Source of the DNA: Paenibacillus sp. FSL R5-0345
GTDB taxonomy: Bacteria > Bacillota > Bacilli > Paenibacillales > Paenibacillaceae
Direction: 5' to 3'
DNA: 64,000 bases
Assembly: GCF_000758585.1 (NCBI RefSeq)
Contig: NZ_CP009281.1
Span: 1,116,001 to 1,180,000, forward strand
Below the pieces are notes generated by a model, which had not been told where the DNA came from, did not search any database, and saw only the letters and a list, made by a program, of their open reading frames with translations. The translations under genes and the position numbers were made by a program. Every line of letters starts with the position of its first letter. Positions within the stretch are counted from its first letter, which is position 1. Positions 51,863 through 60,768 of this stretch are shown piece by piece.

Positions 51863-53272
51863 TCACACCCACCCGAACAACCGAGCGAGTTGTGCAACAA
51901 CGAAGGTTACTCCAATGGCGATACCGAGTGGAATGACTGCGGAGAGAACAGCCCACTTCATGCTTTTCGTTTCCTTATAGATGTTCACGAGTGTCGTACC
52001 GCAAGGATAGTGGAGCAGGGAGAACAGCATCATGTTAAGTGCGGTCAGCCAAGTCCAGCCATGTGATAAAAAGACATCTTTGATGCTGCCCAAGCTGTCG
52101 ATATCGACCATAGCTCCTGAGGACATATAGCCCATAAGCAGGATAGGCAGGACGATTTCATTTGCAGGAAGACCAAGAATAAAGGCCATGATGATAAAGC
52201 CATCCATGCCGAGCATGTGTGCAAAGGGATCAAAGAATGCAGCCATATGATTCAGGACAGAATCCCCGCCAATAAACAGATTACCTAAAATCCAAGTGAT
52301 AATCCCAGCAGGCGCAGCTACCACGATTGCCCGAGTAAGTACGTTTAAGGACTTATCTTTGGAGGAAATAAGTATGGTCTTCCAAATTTGCGGCCGGCGA
52401 TAGGGTGGGAGTTCCAGTGTGTAATGTGTTGGAACACCGCGCAGCGCAGTTTTGGACATGACCCAGGAAACCGTCAGTGTAACAACGATGCCGATTAGCA
52501 CCATCCCCATAAGTACGGAGGCGGTTGTGAGCGAACGGAGTACGCCTGTCGTAGCGGCACCTGCCATGAATAAGGAAGACAGTAGAATCAATGTCGGCCA
52601 GCGGCCGTTACATGGAACGAAATTGTTGGTCAAAATCGCGAGCATCCGTTCACGCGGCGATTCGATGATTCGTGTGGAGAGGATAGCGGCGGCATTACAG
52701 CCGAAACCCATAGACATGGTCAACGCTTGCTTGCCGTGGCCTCCTGATTTTTTGAACAACCGGTCCATGTTAAAAGCAACTCTTGGCAGATACCCGAAAT
52801 TCTCAAGCAGCGCGAACACTGGGAAAAATATCATCATTGGCGGCAGCATGACGCTGATTACCCATGAGGTTCCTCGATATAATCCGAGAACAAGCACACC
52901 GTGCAGCCAAGCGGGAGCATGGATCGCCTCGAATCCGGCCGTCAGATAACCTTCAATGAAGCCGAAGAAGGAAGCTAGCCAGCTTGAAGGATAGTTGGCG
53001 CCGGCAATTGTAATCCAGAACACGATACCGAGGATGGCGAGCATAATAGGGAATCCCCATATTTTTGAGGTAACGATATTATCTAGCTTATAAGTGCTGT
53101 TCAGCTTTTTCTTATCTTGATAAGTGACTGCATCCCCGCAAATGCCTGCGGATACGCCGTAAATGCCGCTGACAATCTCATCTCGAATCGATCCGCCGTC
53201 AGCGAGCTTCTTCGCTGTAGACAGCAGGGAATCTAAAGGATCTAATCCCTTAGTGATATGCGGTGACTCCAT
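51863..53272 (-). CDS. feoB: FeoB transmembrane core (nucleoside-recognition/Gate domains), split form
   Basis: 469 residues corresponding to the membrane part of ferrous-iron transporter FeoB, without its GTPase domain. Features include the Gate helices with GMGFGCNAAAILSTR-like text (MSMGFGCNAAAILSTRIIESPRERM), NNFVPCNGRWPT, and a C-terminal WLTALNMMLFSLLHYPCGTTLVNI. About ten helices are predicted. The ATG lies 23 bp inside the end of the GTPase gene, so split and overlap look natural and translationally coupled. It moves Fe2+ across the membrane, powered or gated by the GTPase half. Confidence 0.85.
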   Translation of the reverse strand: MESPHITKGLDPLDSLLSTAKKLADGGSIRDEIVSGIYGVSAGICGDAVTYQDKKKLNSTYKLDNIVTSKIWGFPIMLAILGIVFWITIAGANYPSSWLASFFGFIEGYLTAGFEAIHAPAWLHGVLVLGLYRGTSWVISVMLPPMMIFFPVFALLENFGYLPRVAFNMDRLFKKSGGHGKQALTMSMGFGCNAAAILSTRIIESPRERMLAILTNNFVPCNGRWPTLILLSSLFMAGAATTGVLRSLTTASVLMGMVLIGIVVTLTVSWVMSKTALRGVPTHYTLELPPYRRPQIWKTILISSKDKSLNVLTRAIVVAAPAGIITWILGNLFIGGDSVLNHMAAFFDPFAHMLGMDGFIIMAFILGLPANEIVLPILLMGYMSSGAMVDIDSLGSIKDVFLSHGWTWLTALNMMLFSLLHYPCGTTLVNIYKETKSMKWAVLSAVIPLGIAIGVTFVVAQLARLFGWV

Positions 53273-53958
53273 GACCGATGACCTCCTTTGCTTCAGGTAA
53301 ATCTTTATCCGTCATATTCTCTTTAAGAGAAGTTAGTAGGCTGTCATCACCGTCCAGCAGGCGGAGTGCAATCCAGCGGGCTGGGTATTTGCTGCCGATG
53401 GTTTGTTCTACCAGTGGGGTAAGCTCTGCAATTCCTCGTTCAATCTCCTCGTTGTACGTAATTCGCAGTGGTTGTGCGGTGAATGCACCTGTAGCGACTC
53501 TCTCCACCTGGTCCAATAACGCCTCAATGCCGATTTTATTACGAGCTGATATCGCTACAACAGGCACGCCGAGACGTGTCGATACCCAGTTTTCGGGCTT
53601 CATCAATGAGGTTGATGCAGACGACAGTCTGCCCGGTAATCTCTAGCACTTGCAAGGCAAGGTTGAGGTTTCGTTCTAGCGAAGTAGCATCAAGTACGAC
53701 TAGTGTCACATCGGGTTGTTCAAAAATAATATAATCTCTAGCCGCTTCTTCATCAGCGGAATTCGAGTACAAGGAATACGTACCAGGAAGATCTACTGCT
53801 AGGTACGTATGGTCTTTATGCTTAAACTCGCCTTCAGCAGTAATGACGGTTTTACCTGCCCAGTTTCCAGTATGCTGGCGCATGCCGGTCAGCAGATTGA
53901 AAAGCGTGCTTTTGCCAGTGTTAGGATTGCCTGCAAAAGCGACTGTGAACTGACTCAT
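53250..53958 (-). pseudogene. feoB: FeoB GTPase domain gene with an internal frameshift
   Basis: The first frame (53958 to 53539) gives [35 protein letters not shown] and [14 protein letters not shown] (G1, G3, G4 motifs), then runs out of frame to a stop. The second frame (to 53250) continues [23 protein letters not shown] and the helical linker up to EAKEVIGHGVTAYH. Joined, they form a normal FeoB small GTPase. Between GI and LGVPVV only 7 bases remain where relatives have about 10 codons, so roughly 23 (3n+2) bases appear deleted near 53570-53586. As written no full GTPase is made. A real mutation or an assembly error are both possible. Confidence 0.8.
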
Positions 53959-54209
53959 GCCTCAACACCTCCGATTACTTCTCCGAATATTAAAGAACTT
54001 TCTTCTCTACGCAATGCAATGGTCGTGTTGCTTACCCGAAAAGCTATAGGATCTCCTAATGGACTGCGTCGCAATACCTCTACGGCATTCCCCACTACAA
54101 ACCCGAGATCCAGTAATCTTCTTCTAAGTACGCCCTGAACTTCAATGCCGCTGATACGTAGCGTGCTGCCTTTAGCCGCTTCTGATAATGGAATACTAGT
54201 TCCAGACAT
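53955..54209 (-). CDS. feoA: Ferrous iron transport protein A
   Basis: 84 residues of the SH3-like FeoA fold: [65 protein letters not shown]. It assists FeoB at the inner face of the membrane. ATG 54209 follows AAGGAGA; an upstream in-frame ATG at 54227 is less likely. Its stop overlaps the feoB start (ATGA). No convincing Fur box was found upstream. Confidence 0.88.
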   Translation of the reverse strand: MSGTSIPLSEAAKGSTLRISGIEVQGVLRRRLLDLGFVVGNAVEVLRRSPLGDPIAFRVSNTTIALRREESSLIFGEVIGGVEA

Positions 54210-54365
54210 AAGATCTCCTTCTTTCATTTATTGTTATTTGTATTTTTATGGTTATTATTTTGTGCATTGGAATTTTTCTTGCGGTCTAACACAATATTAG
54301 TATATGCGAACAACTTTGTCCCTGCAACAAGAATGTTTCCCTAAGGCAAAATTAATTTAGGCAGC

Positions 54366-54412
54366 AAAAAGCCCCTAACGGAAGAAGGCTTGCGCTCTCC
54401 AGCCGAGGGGCT
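54366..54412 (-). terminator. Intrinsic terminator after the SRPBCC gene
   Basis: On the minus strand AGCCCCT pairs with AGGGGCT and ends in TTTTTGC. Confidence 0.8.
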
Positions 54413-54481
54413 AAGGTTGAGTCTACTCATAGGCTTGTCTTTAATTGGAACAGTCTAATCCAAGTTGTATCAGCCGTGATG

Positions 54482-54940
54482 TTACGTCCAGCTTCCAAAA
54501 TCAAGCGTGCGACCAGTCTCTACTAAGGTTTTGGTATTACTTAGAATTTGCCACCAAGCGCTGGTGCTTCCGGCATACGAAGGATCTTCAGGATGCCATT
54601 CATCGTGGATAAGCGTGAGCTTTGTAGTTCCACCCACCGGTTCAAGCAGCCAAGAAATACGCGATTCATATCTTTCATGTCCTTTATGATAGGAGGGGCC
54701 GACCTGATGAGTGAAACGTAGTGCTTTTTGTGGGGTGAACTCGAGCAGAGTCCCATAGACATGCAGCGTTTCATCTCCATCTGCACCGGGCCCGATGTAT
54801 TCCAGTAATTCTCCTTCTTTGAAGGTCGAACGAATAACGCTGCCGTAATAAATCTGCTTCGTACCTTCCGGAGAGATTAAGGTTTCCCATACCTGCTCAG
54901 GTGTTCCGTTAATATAAAACTCATAGTGAAGTTCTTTCAT
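54482..54940 (-). CDS. SRPBCC-domain protein (AHSA1/YndB type)
   Basis: 152 residues of the START-like helix-grip fold: ELHYEFYINGTPEQVWETLISPEGTKQIYYGSVIRSTFKEGELLEYIGPG, then SRISWLLEPVGGTTKLTLIHDEW. Proteins of the activator-of-Hsp90 type bind small hydrophobic ligands; no enzymatic residues can be assigned. AGGAGGAATAACC precedes the ATG. It lies downstream of the WYL regulator on the same strand, which may control it, although a terminator separates them. Confidence 0.87.
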   Translation of the reverse strand: MKELHYEFYINGTPEQVWETLISPEGTKQIYYGSVIRSTFKEGELLEYIGPGADGDETLHVYGTLLEFTPQKALRFTHQVGPSYHKGHERYESRISWLLEPVGGTTKLTLIHDEWHPEDPSYAGSTSAWWQILSNTKTLVETGRTLDFGSWT

Positions 54941-55002
54941 TGGTTATTCCTCCTTGGTTTCTACTTTCCTTAACTCCTCTTACTCTTTTACACTATATAA
55001 AA

Positions 55003-55031
55003 GGATCACTGACAACTACGGTCAGTGATCC
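55003..55031 (-). terminator. Intrinsic terminator of the WYL regulator
   Basis: Exact 11-bp arms GGATCACTGAC and GTCAGTGATCC with a 7-base loop; on the minus strand TTTTATATAG follows. Confidence 0.88.
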
Positions 55032-55042
55032 TAAAGAATAAT

Positions 55043-55999
55043 TTAAGTTTTATAATGAGCTGCTAAGTTGGAGGCAATGTCAGCTAGTCTTTCTTTCAGT
55101 GAAGAAGGTTCTATGATGCGTAACGTGGTTCCATAAGGCAACAAGAAATAGGGCAAATAGGTGAGTAAAGAAGCTTCGTCTACTAGAAAGCGGGCTTGTC
55201 CTTCCATGCGCTGTACCAGCGTATGCCCGAATAACCAATGGCTGCATAAATCATTCAAGATTCCTTCGTCTGATGCGATGATTACTGTAACTAGTTCCGC
55301 ATCCGTATTGCGTGCAGGCAGTAAGTTTTTTAACAAAAAATCACGTGCAGAGAAGTCAGCAGGACGAGCAAACACAGCTTCTGTACGGTGGAGTTCAACC
55401 ATTCTATCGACCCGGAAACTGCGAATTTCTTGCCGCTCGTGGCAGTAAGCTACGGTGTACCATTGGCCCTTCCACAATACAAGTCCGTAAGGATCAATAG
55501 CTCGGGAGGATATGTTTTCTCCATTCCCCTTACGATACTCCATTTGCAGGGTGTACCCGTTGGCTGTCCCCAGCTCTAATTCTTGGATCAGGTGGCTAAG
55601 CGGCGGGGAAGGAGAGTGGATCGTCTCAATACCATTCTCATGCCGCTCCATCTGTTCTAATTGCTGCGCATTGCTATACCTTTTGAGCTTAGAGAGGGCT
55701 CGGTCTAGAGCATCTACATAAGGATAACCGGTTCCCTTAGCAAAGGATGAGGCTTGTAGAAGGGCGCGTTGTTCTTCGGAATCAAAGAATAATGGAGCTT
55801 CGATAAAATGTTCGGGTAAGCTATAACCGCCGCCAGGTCCGCTATCTGCGATAACGGGTACACCACTGATGCAAAGCGCATCGATGTAACGGTATACGGA
55901 GCGGACACTGATCTCTAACGCTTCAGCTAGTTCTCCGGCGGTTCTTCCCCGCTGCTTGAGCATCCAGAGAATAGATAACATATGATCGGCCTTGGACAT
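55043..55999 (-). CDS. WYL-domain transcriptional regulator (YafY/DeoR HTH)
   Basis: 318 residues. The N-terminal HTH_11 reads MLSILWMLKQRGRTAGELAEALEISVRSVYRYIDALCISGVPVIADSGPGGGYSLPE. The WYL sensor domain (about 140-220) contains RAIDPYGLVLWKGQWYTVAYCHERQEIRSFRVDRM and a C-terminal WCX domain follows. Related proteins in Firmicutes sit by SRPBCC genes. No ligand is known. AGGAGGCCC lies before the ATG. Confidence 0.9.
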   Translation of the reverse strand: MSKADHMLSILWMLKQRGRTAGELAEALEISVRSVYRYIDALCISGVPVIADSGPGGGYSLPEHFIEAPLFFDSEEQRALLQASSFAKGTGYPYVDALDRALSKLKRYSNAQQLEQMERHENGIETIHSPSPPLSHLIQELELGTANGYTLQMEYRKGNGENISSRAIDPYGLVLWKGQWYTVAYCHERQEIRSFRVDRMVELHRTEAVFARPADFSARDFLLKNLLPARNTDAELVTVIIASDEGILNDLCSHWLFGHTLVQRMEGQARFLVDEASLLTYLPYFLLPYGTTLRIIEPSSLKERLADIASNLAAHYKT

Positions 56000-56434
56000 G
56001 AATCAGGGCCTCCTTGCCAGTGGTATTGAATAACTATAGCAAGTTTAACGTTAAGTCACTGTTTCGCCAACCGGAACCGGAACCGGATTCATTAAACCAC
56101 TATTTACTTGACTAACCCTTTTAATAGAGGCAGGTAGAGATTCATTCAACTTTATTCTCAGTATCGCTTAGGAGAAACGCTAACTTGCTTCAGAGGGTAA
56201 GCTTAATTTAAGTGTGCTTTGTACATCTATTTCTGCTTAAATCACCACCAGAATCCGTTTAGTTGTACTTTGTACATTTAACAGTTCGGTAGAGGTATTG
56301 ATTTTTACTCGGAGATTGGTATTTTGTGAACGCACTATTCATTTTTTGGCGTATTAAATAATAATAACTAAATTTGACATGTTATTGATTTTTAATCCCC
56401 TGTAATATGAAATTAAAGGAAAGGGGTGTGGAAA
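56000..56434. other. 435-bp intergenic region without a recognisable gene
   Basis: It separates the WYL gene and the GNAT gene, which are transcribed away from each other. It holds a short CCGGAA tandem (56072-56090) and two units of the TTGTACA repeat family (56211-56226 and 56261-56277). An AT-rich stretch before the GNAT gene presumably contains its promoter. Nothing else stands out. Confidence 0.6.
56211..56277 (-). repeat. TTGTACA-N3-TGCAA repeat family, two units
   Basis: Read on the minus strand, the units are ATGTACAAAGTACAACT (56277-56261) and ATGTACAAAGCACACT (56226-56211). Four further units lie at 57516-57705. The shared core is an imperfect palindrome, (T)TGTACA-N3-TGCAA. Confidence 0.7.
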
Positions 56435-57385
56435 ATGAAATTTAATTTTAGACCTTACCGTTCTGAAGATCTGCTTAAGGTCCGTGATTTTCTTATACAT
56501 AGTTATAGTAAGCTAAAAGGTCCAAATACTTGGCTTATAGACCGCTGGGAATTCGTTATTTATTTTCAAGAGACGCAAGGTGGGACGCTGGATCAGTGGG
56601 AACGAAACGTAGGCTTATGGGAGTATGATGATGGAGAGCTGGCTGCCGTAGTATGCATGGACGATGGATTTTACTTTCAATGTGCAGAGAAGAACCCTCC
56701 AGAAAGCTTGCTTGATGACATGTTTTCCTTTGCTGAACAGAGAGTTGGGGATGAGAATGAGGGTTTCGTACAGCTGTATGTTCCAATACCGGAGTTCATG
56801 TCCTCTGCTGCAGCGGTTGCTAATAAGAGAGGTTATAGTCTAACTAAGAAACGGGAGAGTGTAAACTCTCTGCAGTTGGATAAAGAATTTCCTGTTGCGC
56901 TACCCTCTGGCTTCAGAATCTGTAGTGGTGATGAGATCGATGTGACTTCAAAAGCACTCGGACATATTATGGCCTTCGACTATGCAGACACACCGGAGGC
57001 TGAGCTAACGCTGCAGCATTATGGAAATATCAGAAAAGCGCCGAGCTACAACTCACATTTAGATCTCAGTATCGTGAACGAAGCTGGTGAAGTCGTCTCC
57101 TTCTGTAATATTTTTTGGGACAGTGTTAATGGAATTGGCATACTGGAGCCTGTAGGCACATCCATTAGATATAGATCACTGGGACTTGGTCGGGCGGTTT
57201 TGCATGAAGGATTTAACCGTTTAAGAGAGCTTGGTGCTATCAAAGTCTATGTAGGTTCGATGCAGCCGTTCTACGAAAAATTGGGGTTTAATACCGAAGT
57301 TTGGCTGCAAGTATGGGAGTACTCTGGTCACATATATGAAGCTGTTCGTGATGATCTCAACACTGGAAACGTGAGTAGTAAGTAG
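56435..57385 (+). CDS. GNAT-family N-acetyltransferase, probably tandem domains
   Basis: 316 residues, about twice one GNAT domain. The N-terminal half (FRPYRSEDLLKVRDFLIHSY) is a degenerate GNAT; the C-terminal half holds the acetyl-CoA site, IGILEPVGTSIRYRSLGLGRAVLHEGFNRLRELGAIKVYVGS, then AMQPFYEKLGF-like text. AAAGGGG precedes ATG 56435; GTG 56426 overlaps it. The acetyl acceptor is unknown. A terminator follows at once. Confidence 0.85.
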   Translation: MKFNFRPYRSEDLLKVRDFLIHSYSKLKGPNTWLIDRWEFVIYFQETQGGTLDQWERNVGLWEYDDGELAAVVCMDDGFYFQCAEKNPPESLLDDMFSFAEQRVGDENEGFVQLYVPIPEFMSSAAAVANKRGYSLTKKRESVNSLQLDKEFPVALPSGFRICSGDEIDVTSKALGHIMAFDYADTPEAELTLQHYGNIRKAPSYNSHLDLSIVNEAGEVVSFCNIFWDSVNGIGILEPVGTSIRYRSLGLGRAVLHEGFNRLRELGAIKVYVGSMQPFYEKLGFNTEVWLQVWEYSGHIYEAVRDDLNTGNVSSK

Positions 57386-57403
57386 GTTGGCAGCACGTCA
57401 TAA

Positions 57404-57450
57404 ATAATCCCCTTGATGCGTAAGACATCGAGGGGATTATTGTTTTTTTA
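57404..57450 (+). terminator. Intrinsic terminator after the GNAT gene
   Basis: AATCCCCTTGATG pairs with CATCGAGGGGATT (one mismatch) and runs into ATTGTTTTTTTA. Confidence 0.9.
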
Positions 57451-57515
57451 TTTTGGCTGAACAATACAATGATACGTTAAGATATGCTCGCATAGGAGTT
57501 GAAACTTCTGTTGTT

Positions 57516-57705
57516 GATTGCACTTTGTACAATAGATTCTATCAAAAAGCAGCTGGAATCTGCTTCTATTGCACATTCTGCAATCAATTGTTGTGAGAAC
57601 GGCTGACTATTACAAATGCGTCGTATTCTAATGTACAAAATACAACAGAATCCCATTTTCCTATAAAAAAGAATGCTTCTATTGCACAAACTGCAATAGA
57701 AGCAT
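57516..57705. repeat. TTGTACA-N3-TGCAA repeat family, four units
   Basis: Units are at 57516-57540 (minus orientation), 57564-57590, 57626-57653 and 57673-57705. Cores read ATTGCACTTTGTACAAT, ATTGCACATTCTGCAAT, ATGTACAAAATACAAC and ATTGCACAAACTGCAAT. Flanks such as TTCTATTG and AGAATCC are also shared. Spacing is about 48-62 bases. Confidence 0.75.
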
Positions 57706-57706
57706 C
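57665..57706 (-). terminator. Strong hairpin, probable terminator of the glycosidase transcript
   Basis: ATGCTTCTATTGCA pairs perfectly with TGCAATAGAAGCAT (14 bp) around CAAAC. On the minus strand it is followed by TCTTTTTTATAG. It is the last unit of the repeat family, so a repeat may have been recruited as terminator. Confidence 0.75.
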
Positions 57707-57722
57707 AAAAGAAGTATTCTTA

Positions 57723-57806
57723 GAAGCCGAAGCCGAAGCCGAAGCCGAAGCCGAAGCCGAAGCCGAAGCCGAAGCCGAAGCCGAAGCCGAAGCCGAAGCC
57801 GAAGCC
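57723..57806 (+). repeat. Hexanucleotide microsatellite, 14 copies of GAAGCC
   Basis: Fourteen exact GAAGCC units (84 bp) plus one degenerate GAAACC. No frame is interrupted. On the minus strand a 37-codon frame from TTG 57833 to TAA 57720 reads MCYAPCFGF followed by fourteen Gly-Phe pairs, but it has no good ribosome site. It sits 57 bp beyond the stop of the glycosidase gene. Confidence 0.95.
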
Positions 57807-57862
57807 GAAACCAAAGCACGGAGCGTAGCACAACGCGCTTACGATCCGCCGCCTAGATCGTT

Positions 57863-59020
57863 CTATTGATATTTAACTACAATCGCATTGCTAATCTGAC
57901 GCCCAGGGGTCGTGAGATATTTGCCATTGTAGTACAGTCCGCTCGACGCGCCGCCATCCAGATTCATGGCTTGATACGCACCAGCCTGCTTCATCATTTC
58001 GGCCAGTTGCGGGATAGTAGCTCCACCAGTGGTCAGCAGAATCAGCTTGTGGTCCCGAGTGAGACCAAGTGCGCTGCGGGCGCCGCCGCCGGTTAAGATT
58101 TTAGGATCTTTGAAGCCTTCTGCCGCTACATTAAGAGATACCTTGCCGTTCACAAGAAGTCGCGGACCGGCTTGAAGTGCTCCTTCCATGGAACCGGAAG
58201 CGAAGCGGCTTGTGAAATCCAGCCCTGGAATAAGCGAGGCAAGATGGTTACTGTCATAGGTGAAAATTGTTCGGCGATCCCCGGAGCTATTTTTGAGCAT
58301 TTTTCCGCCACTGACCATGTAGCCGTAAGGAGTCTTGTAAGCCCCTTTGGTGTAAGCATCAAAGAAGGTACCATTAATTGCAACTACGGCATTATTGCGC
58401 TTAGCTAGACTGCTCAGGTCCTCTACCTTTCCAATTGTATTTCCTGCTAATACAACATCAAGCTTCACCTTAGGATGCAGTAGGGATACCGTAACCGTCT
58501 GGGCTTTGTAAGATTTGCCGCCCACCTTGAAAGTTTTACTAGCACTGACAACGGGGGAGGAATCTGTTTTGATAAGTGCGCCAGTCTGTACAGGAACGGT
58601 CGATGAAATATCGCTATTAGTCAGGGTTACAGAAGAGGCTTCCTGATTCCAATCTAATTGAATGCCCAGCGTTTTGCTGATAAAGGACAAAGGGATATAT
58701 ACCGTACCGTTATCACTAAAAGCGGAGTCGGTTAGTGTAACGGACTTGTCATTGACGAGTGCAGCTGCTTGTCCTACAGTAAGTGTAATCTTAGTGTCTG
58801 CGTTCGTAATGGTTATACGTTTGTCACTCGCATTCATTTCAGCATGTATGCCCGTGAAATTATTTAAGAGGCGCAGTGGGATGTACGAATGGTTATTTTT
58901 GGTCACATACACGGTGTTTTTCGGAACCGGAGCAGCACCAACAGTGGAGGAACAAAATGTGTAAACCGGAATGAAACATAGAAGGAATGCAAGAAAGAAC
59001 GGGAACAATAACTTTTTCAT
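57863..59020 (-). CDS. Secreted phosphodiester glycosidase with copper-amine-oxidase-type stalk
   Basis: 385 residues. A signal peptide (MKKLLFPFFLAFLLCFIPVYTFC...) leads to a stalk domain (about 35-125; NTVYVTKNNHSYIPLRLLNNFTGIHAEMNASDKRITIT), typical of Paenibacillus surface proteins. The C-terminal phosphodiester glycosidase (NAGPA-like) domain shows NAVVAINGTFFDAY, GYMVSGGKML, GGGARSALGLTRD and the final MNLDGGASSGLYYNG. It probably trims wall or exopolysaccharide phosphodiesters. AAGGAG lies 12 bases before ATG 59020; the frame opens further upstream at 59083 with no ribosome site. Confidence 0.87.
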   Translation of the reverse strand: MKKLLFPFFLAFLLCFIPVYTFCSSTVGAAPVPKNTVYVTKNNHSYIPLRLLNNFTGIHAEMNASDKRITITNADTKITLTVGQAAALVNDKSVTLTDSAFSDNGTVYIPLSFISKTLGIQLDWNQEASSVTLTNSDISSTVPVQTGALIKTDSSPVVSASKTFKVGGKSYKAQTVTVSLLHPKVKLDVVLAGNTIGKVEDLSSLAKRNNAVVAINGTFFDAYTKGAYKTPYGYMVSGGKMLKNSSGDRRTIFTYDSNHLASLIPGLDFTSRFASGSMEGALQAGPRLLVNGKVSLNVAAEGFKDPKILTGGGARSALGLTRDHKLILLTTGGATIPQLAEMMKQAGAYQAMNLDGGASSGLYYNGKYLTTPGRQISNAIVVKYQ

Positions 59021-59196
59021 ATTAACCAAAATCTCCTTATCCTGTAGCTGATGTAAAAAGCGGTAAGGTTTATTATACCTCAAGTTCTAAAACATGGATA
59101 ACTCTCATTTTTCAAATACTCATGGAAGGATTCTGATAGAATATAGATACCATTAAAAGAATAGTACTAGAACTCAACAACTAAAGGGAGATCTTT

Positions 59197-59775
59197 ATGA
59201 CTACAATAGGCTTAATTCGCCATGGAAGCACAGCGTGGAATAAGGAAGGCAGAGCACAAGGACATACGGATAATCCATTGGATACTGAAGGCCTGGAGCA
59301 GGCGGCTCTTCTTGCCGAACGGCTAAGCACAGAACATTGGGACTATTTATATTCAAGTGATTTACTAAGAGCAAGACAAACAGCAGAGGTAATTGCTACA
59401 AGGCTCGGCATGGAGATCGCCGGTTTAGCACCGGGTATCCGTGAGATGAACGCAGGGCTAATTGAGGGGACTACGGAACAAGATCGTGTTGAACGCTGGG
59501 GAAGCGGGTGGAAGACATTAGATTTGGGACTGGAAAATCCAGAAGCCAGCGAGATCAGAGGTAGTCAGGCGATCGAAGAAATTGCGGAGAAACATCCGGG
59601 CAGTCGTATACTGGTGGTTAGCCATGGTGCGATTTTGCGTAGTACGCTTAGACGACTTATTCCAGATCTGAACGTAACCGTTTTGCTGAGCAATACGTCT
59701 ATTACTCAGATTACTAAATCCGATGCAACCTGGAACTGTGAGCTGTACAATTGTGCGCAGCATTTGACGATGTAA
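59197..59775 (+). CDS. Histidine phosphatase family protein (phosphoglycerate-mutase-like)
   Basis: 192 residues. The catalytic motif IRHGSTAWN is at residues 7-15, and the second His is in VVSHGAILR near residue 145. It resembles PhoE/CobC-type phosphatases of Bacillus with broad substrate range. AAGGGAGA precedes the ATG. The next gene (GGDEF) begins about 76 bp later and may be co-transcribed. Confidence 0.9.
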   Translation: MTTIGLIRHGSTAWNKEGRAQGHTDNPLDTEGLEQAALLAERLSTEHWDYLYSSDLLRARQTAEVIATRLGMEIAGLAPGIREMNAGLIEGTTEQDRVERWGSGWKTLDLGLENPEASEIRGSQAIEEIAEKHPGSRILVVSHGAILRSTLRRLIPDLNVTVLLSNTSITQITKSDATWNCELYNCAQHLTM

Positions 59776-59851
59776 TTAGTGTTCAGAAAATGTTCAGAGC
59801 ATTTTAATATAGTAATTGCTCAGAAAGCTAATCATTTTTGTAGTCAGAAGG

Positions 59852-60670
59852 ATGTGCGAATCTAAGGTGGCAGAGGTCCAGATTTACTTACAAACGTTAT
59901 TATCCATTCTCATCGCAGCAGCGGCCGGTTATTTAGTACTAAGGCTTTACCGGGATATTTCTTCTAAAACGCCTCAAAAAAGAGCGATTCATACCGGCCT
60001 TTCCGTTATCATTATCGTCGCCTCCCTATGGAGCATGCACCAGCTAGGCGTAAAAACTTTACTGGGAAATGAAGTGGCCGATGATGGGATTATTATACCG
60101 CTATTGGTCTATGGACTTACGATAGCCCTAATCATGTTTTTGATTACACGAATGAATCTAGTATGGGCTGAAAGAGAGCAATTGAAAGAGCTGGCATATA
60201 AGGATGCTTTGACAGGGTTACTGAATAAGAATGGAATGGATCATTTTTGGGATCGGTGCAAGGTAAATGAACAGCTTGCTGTGTTGTTTCTGGATCTGAA
60301 TCGTTTCAAATCGATCAATGACAGCTTGGGGCATCATGTGGGGGACTTACTGCTGCAAGAGGTGGGTAAAAAGTTAATTCAATTCTCCAGCAAAAGAAAA
60401 CGTCATATCTTCCGCGTGGGCGGGGATGAATTTGTAATTGTCGCTAAAGGTTGCTCCCAGAAGGAAGCGGAGCAGCTTGCTGTGCGGATTCTGGAGAAGA
60501 CGACTAAGAGTTACCAGCTAGGTGAGCATAACTTGTTCGTCTCCATGAGTATAGGGATCAGCATAAGTCATGGTAAAGTGGATCATTTTAGGCTGCTTAA
60601 CGAAGCAGATACAGCGATGTACGCCGCCAAACAGCTCGGTACGGGGCGTTACTCCGTCTATAAGAATTAG
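59852..60670 (+). CDS. Membrane-anchored GGDEF diguanylate cyclase
   Basis: About 272 residues. Three hydrophobic segments (roughly 10-30, 48-64 and 77-96) precede a GGDEF domain (LAYKDALTGLLNKNGMDHF ... RVGGDEFVIVAKG) with the active-site motif intact. An allosteric RxxD is not evident where it is normally expected. It should make cyclic di-GMP at the membrane. The frame is open from TTG 59816; ATG 59852 has AAGGA directly before it, GTG 59870 is another choice, so the start is uncertain. Confidence 0.85.
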   Translation: MCESKVAEVQIYLQTLLSILIAAAAGYLVLRLYRDISSKTPQKRAIHTGLSVIIIVASLWSMHQLGVKTLLGNEVADDGIIIPLLVYGLTIALIMFLITRMNLVWAEREQLKELAYKDALTGLLNKNGMDHFWDRCKVNEQLAVLFLDLNRFKSINDSLGHHVGDLLLQEVGKKLIQFSSKRKRHIFRVGGDEFVIVAKGCSQKEAEQLAVRILEKTTKSYQLGEHNLFVSMSIGISISHGKVDHFRLLNEADTAMYAAKQLGTGRYSVYKN

Positions 60671-60690
60671 AATGTGTTTGTGTAAAATAC

Positions 60691-60740
60691 AAGCGGCAGC
60701 CATGGACCTCATCATAAGTCCTGGACTGCCGCTATTTTTA
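60691..60740. terminator. Terminator between the GGDEF gene and the convergent MFS gene
   Basis: AGCGGCAGCCATGGAC pairs with GTCCTGGACTGCCGCT (mismatches inside) and runs into ATTTTTA. It lies between convergent genes. Confidence 0.85.
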
Positions 60741-60768
60741 TTGGACTTACTATACTCTTGGGATGAAA

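Noticed and set aside
54228..54365. Fur box before feoA
   Set aside because: The region is only AT-rich; no inverted repeat close to TGATAATNATTATCA is present.
57584..57814. Minus-strand frame with a Ser-Ala dipeptide run
   Set aside because: It is one of the six readings of the GAAGCC microsatellite, has no ribosome site and runs through the hairpin repeats.
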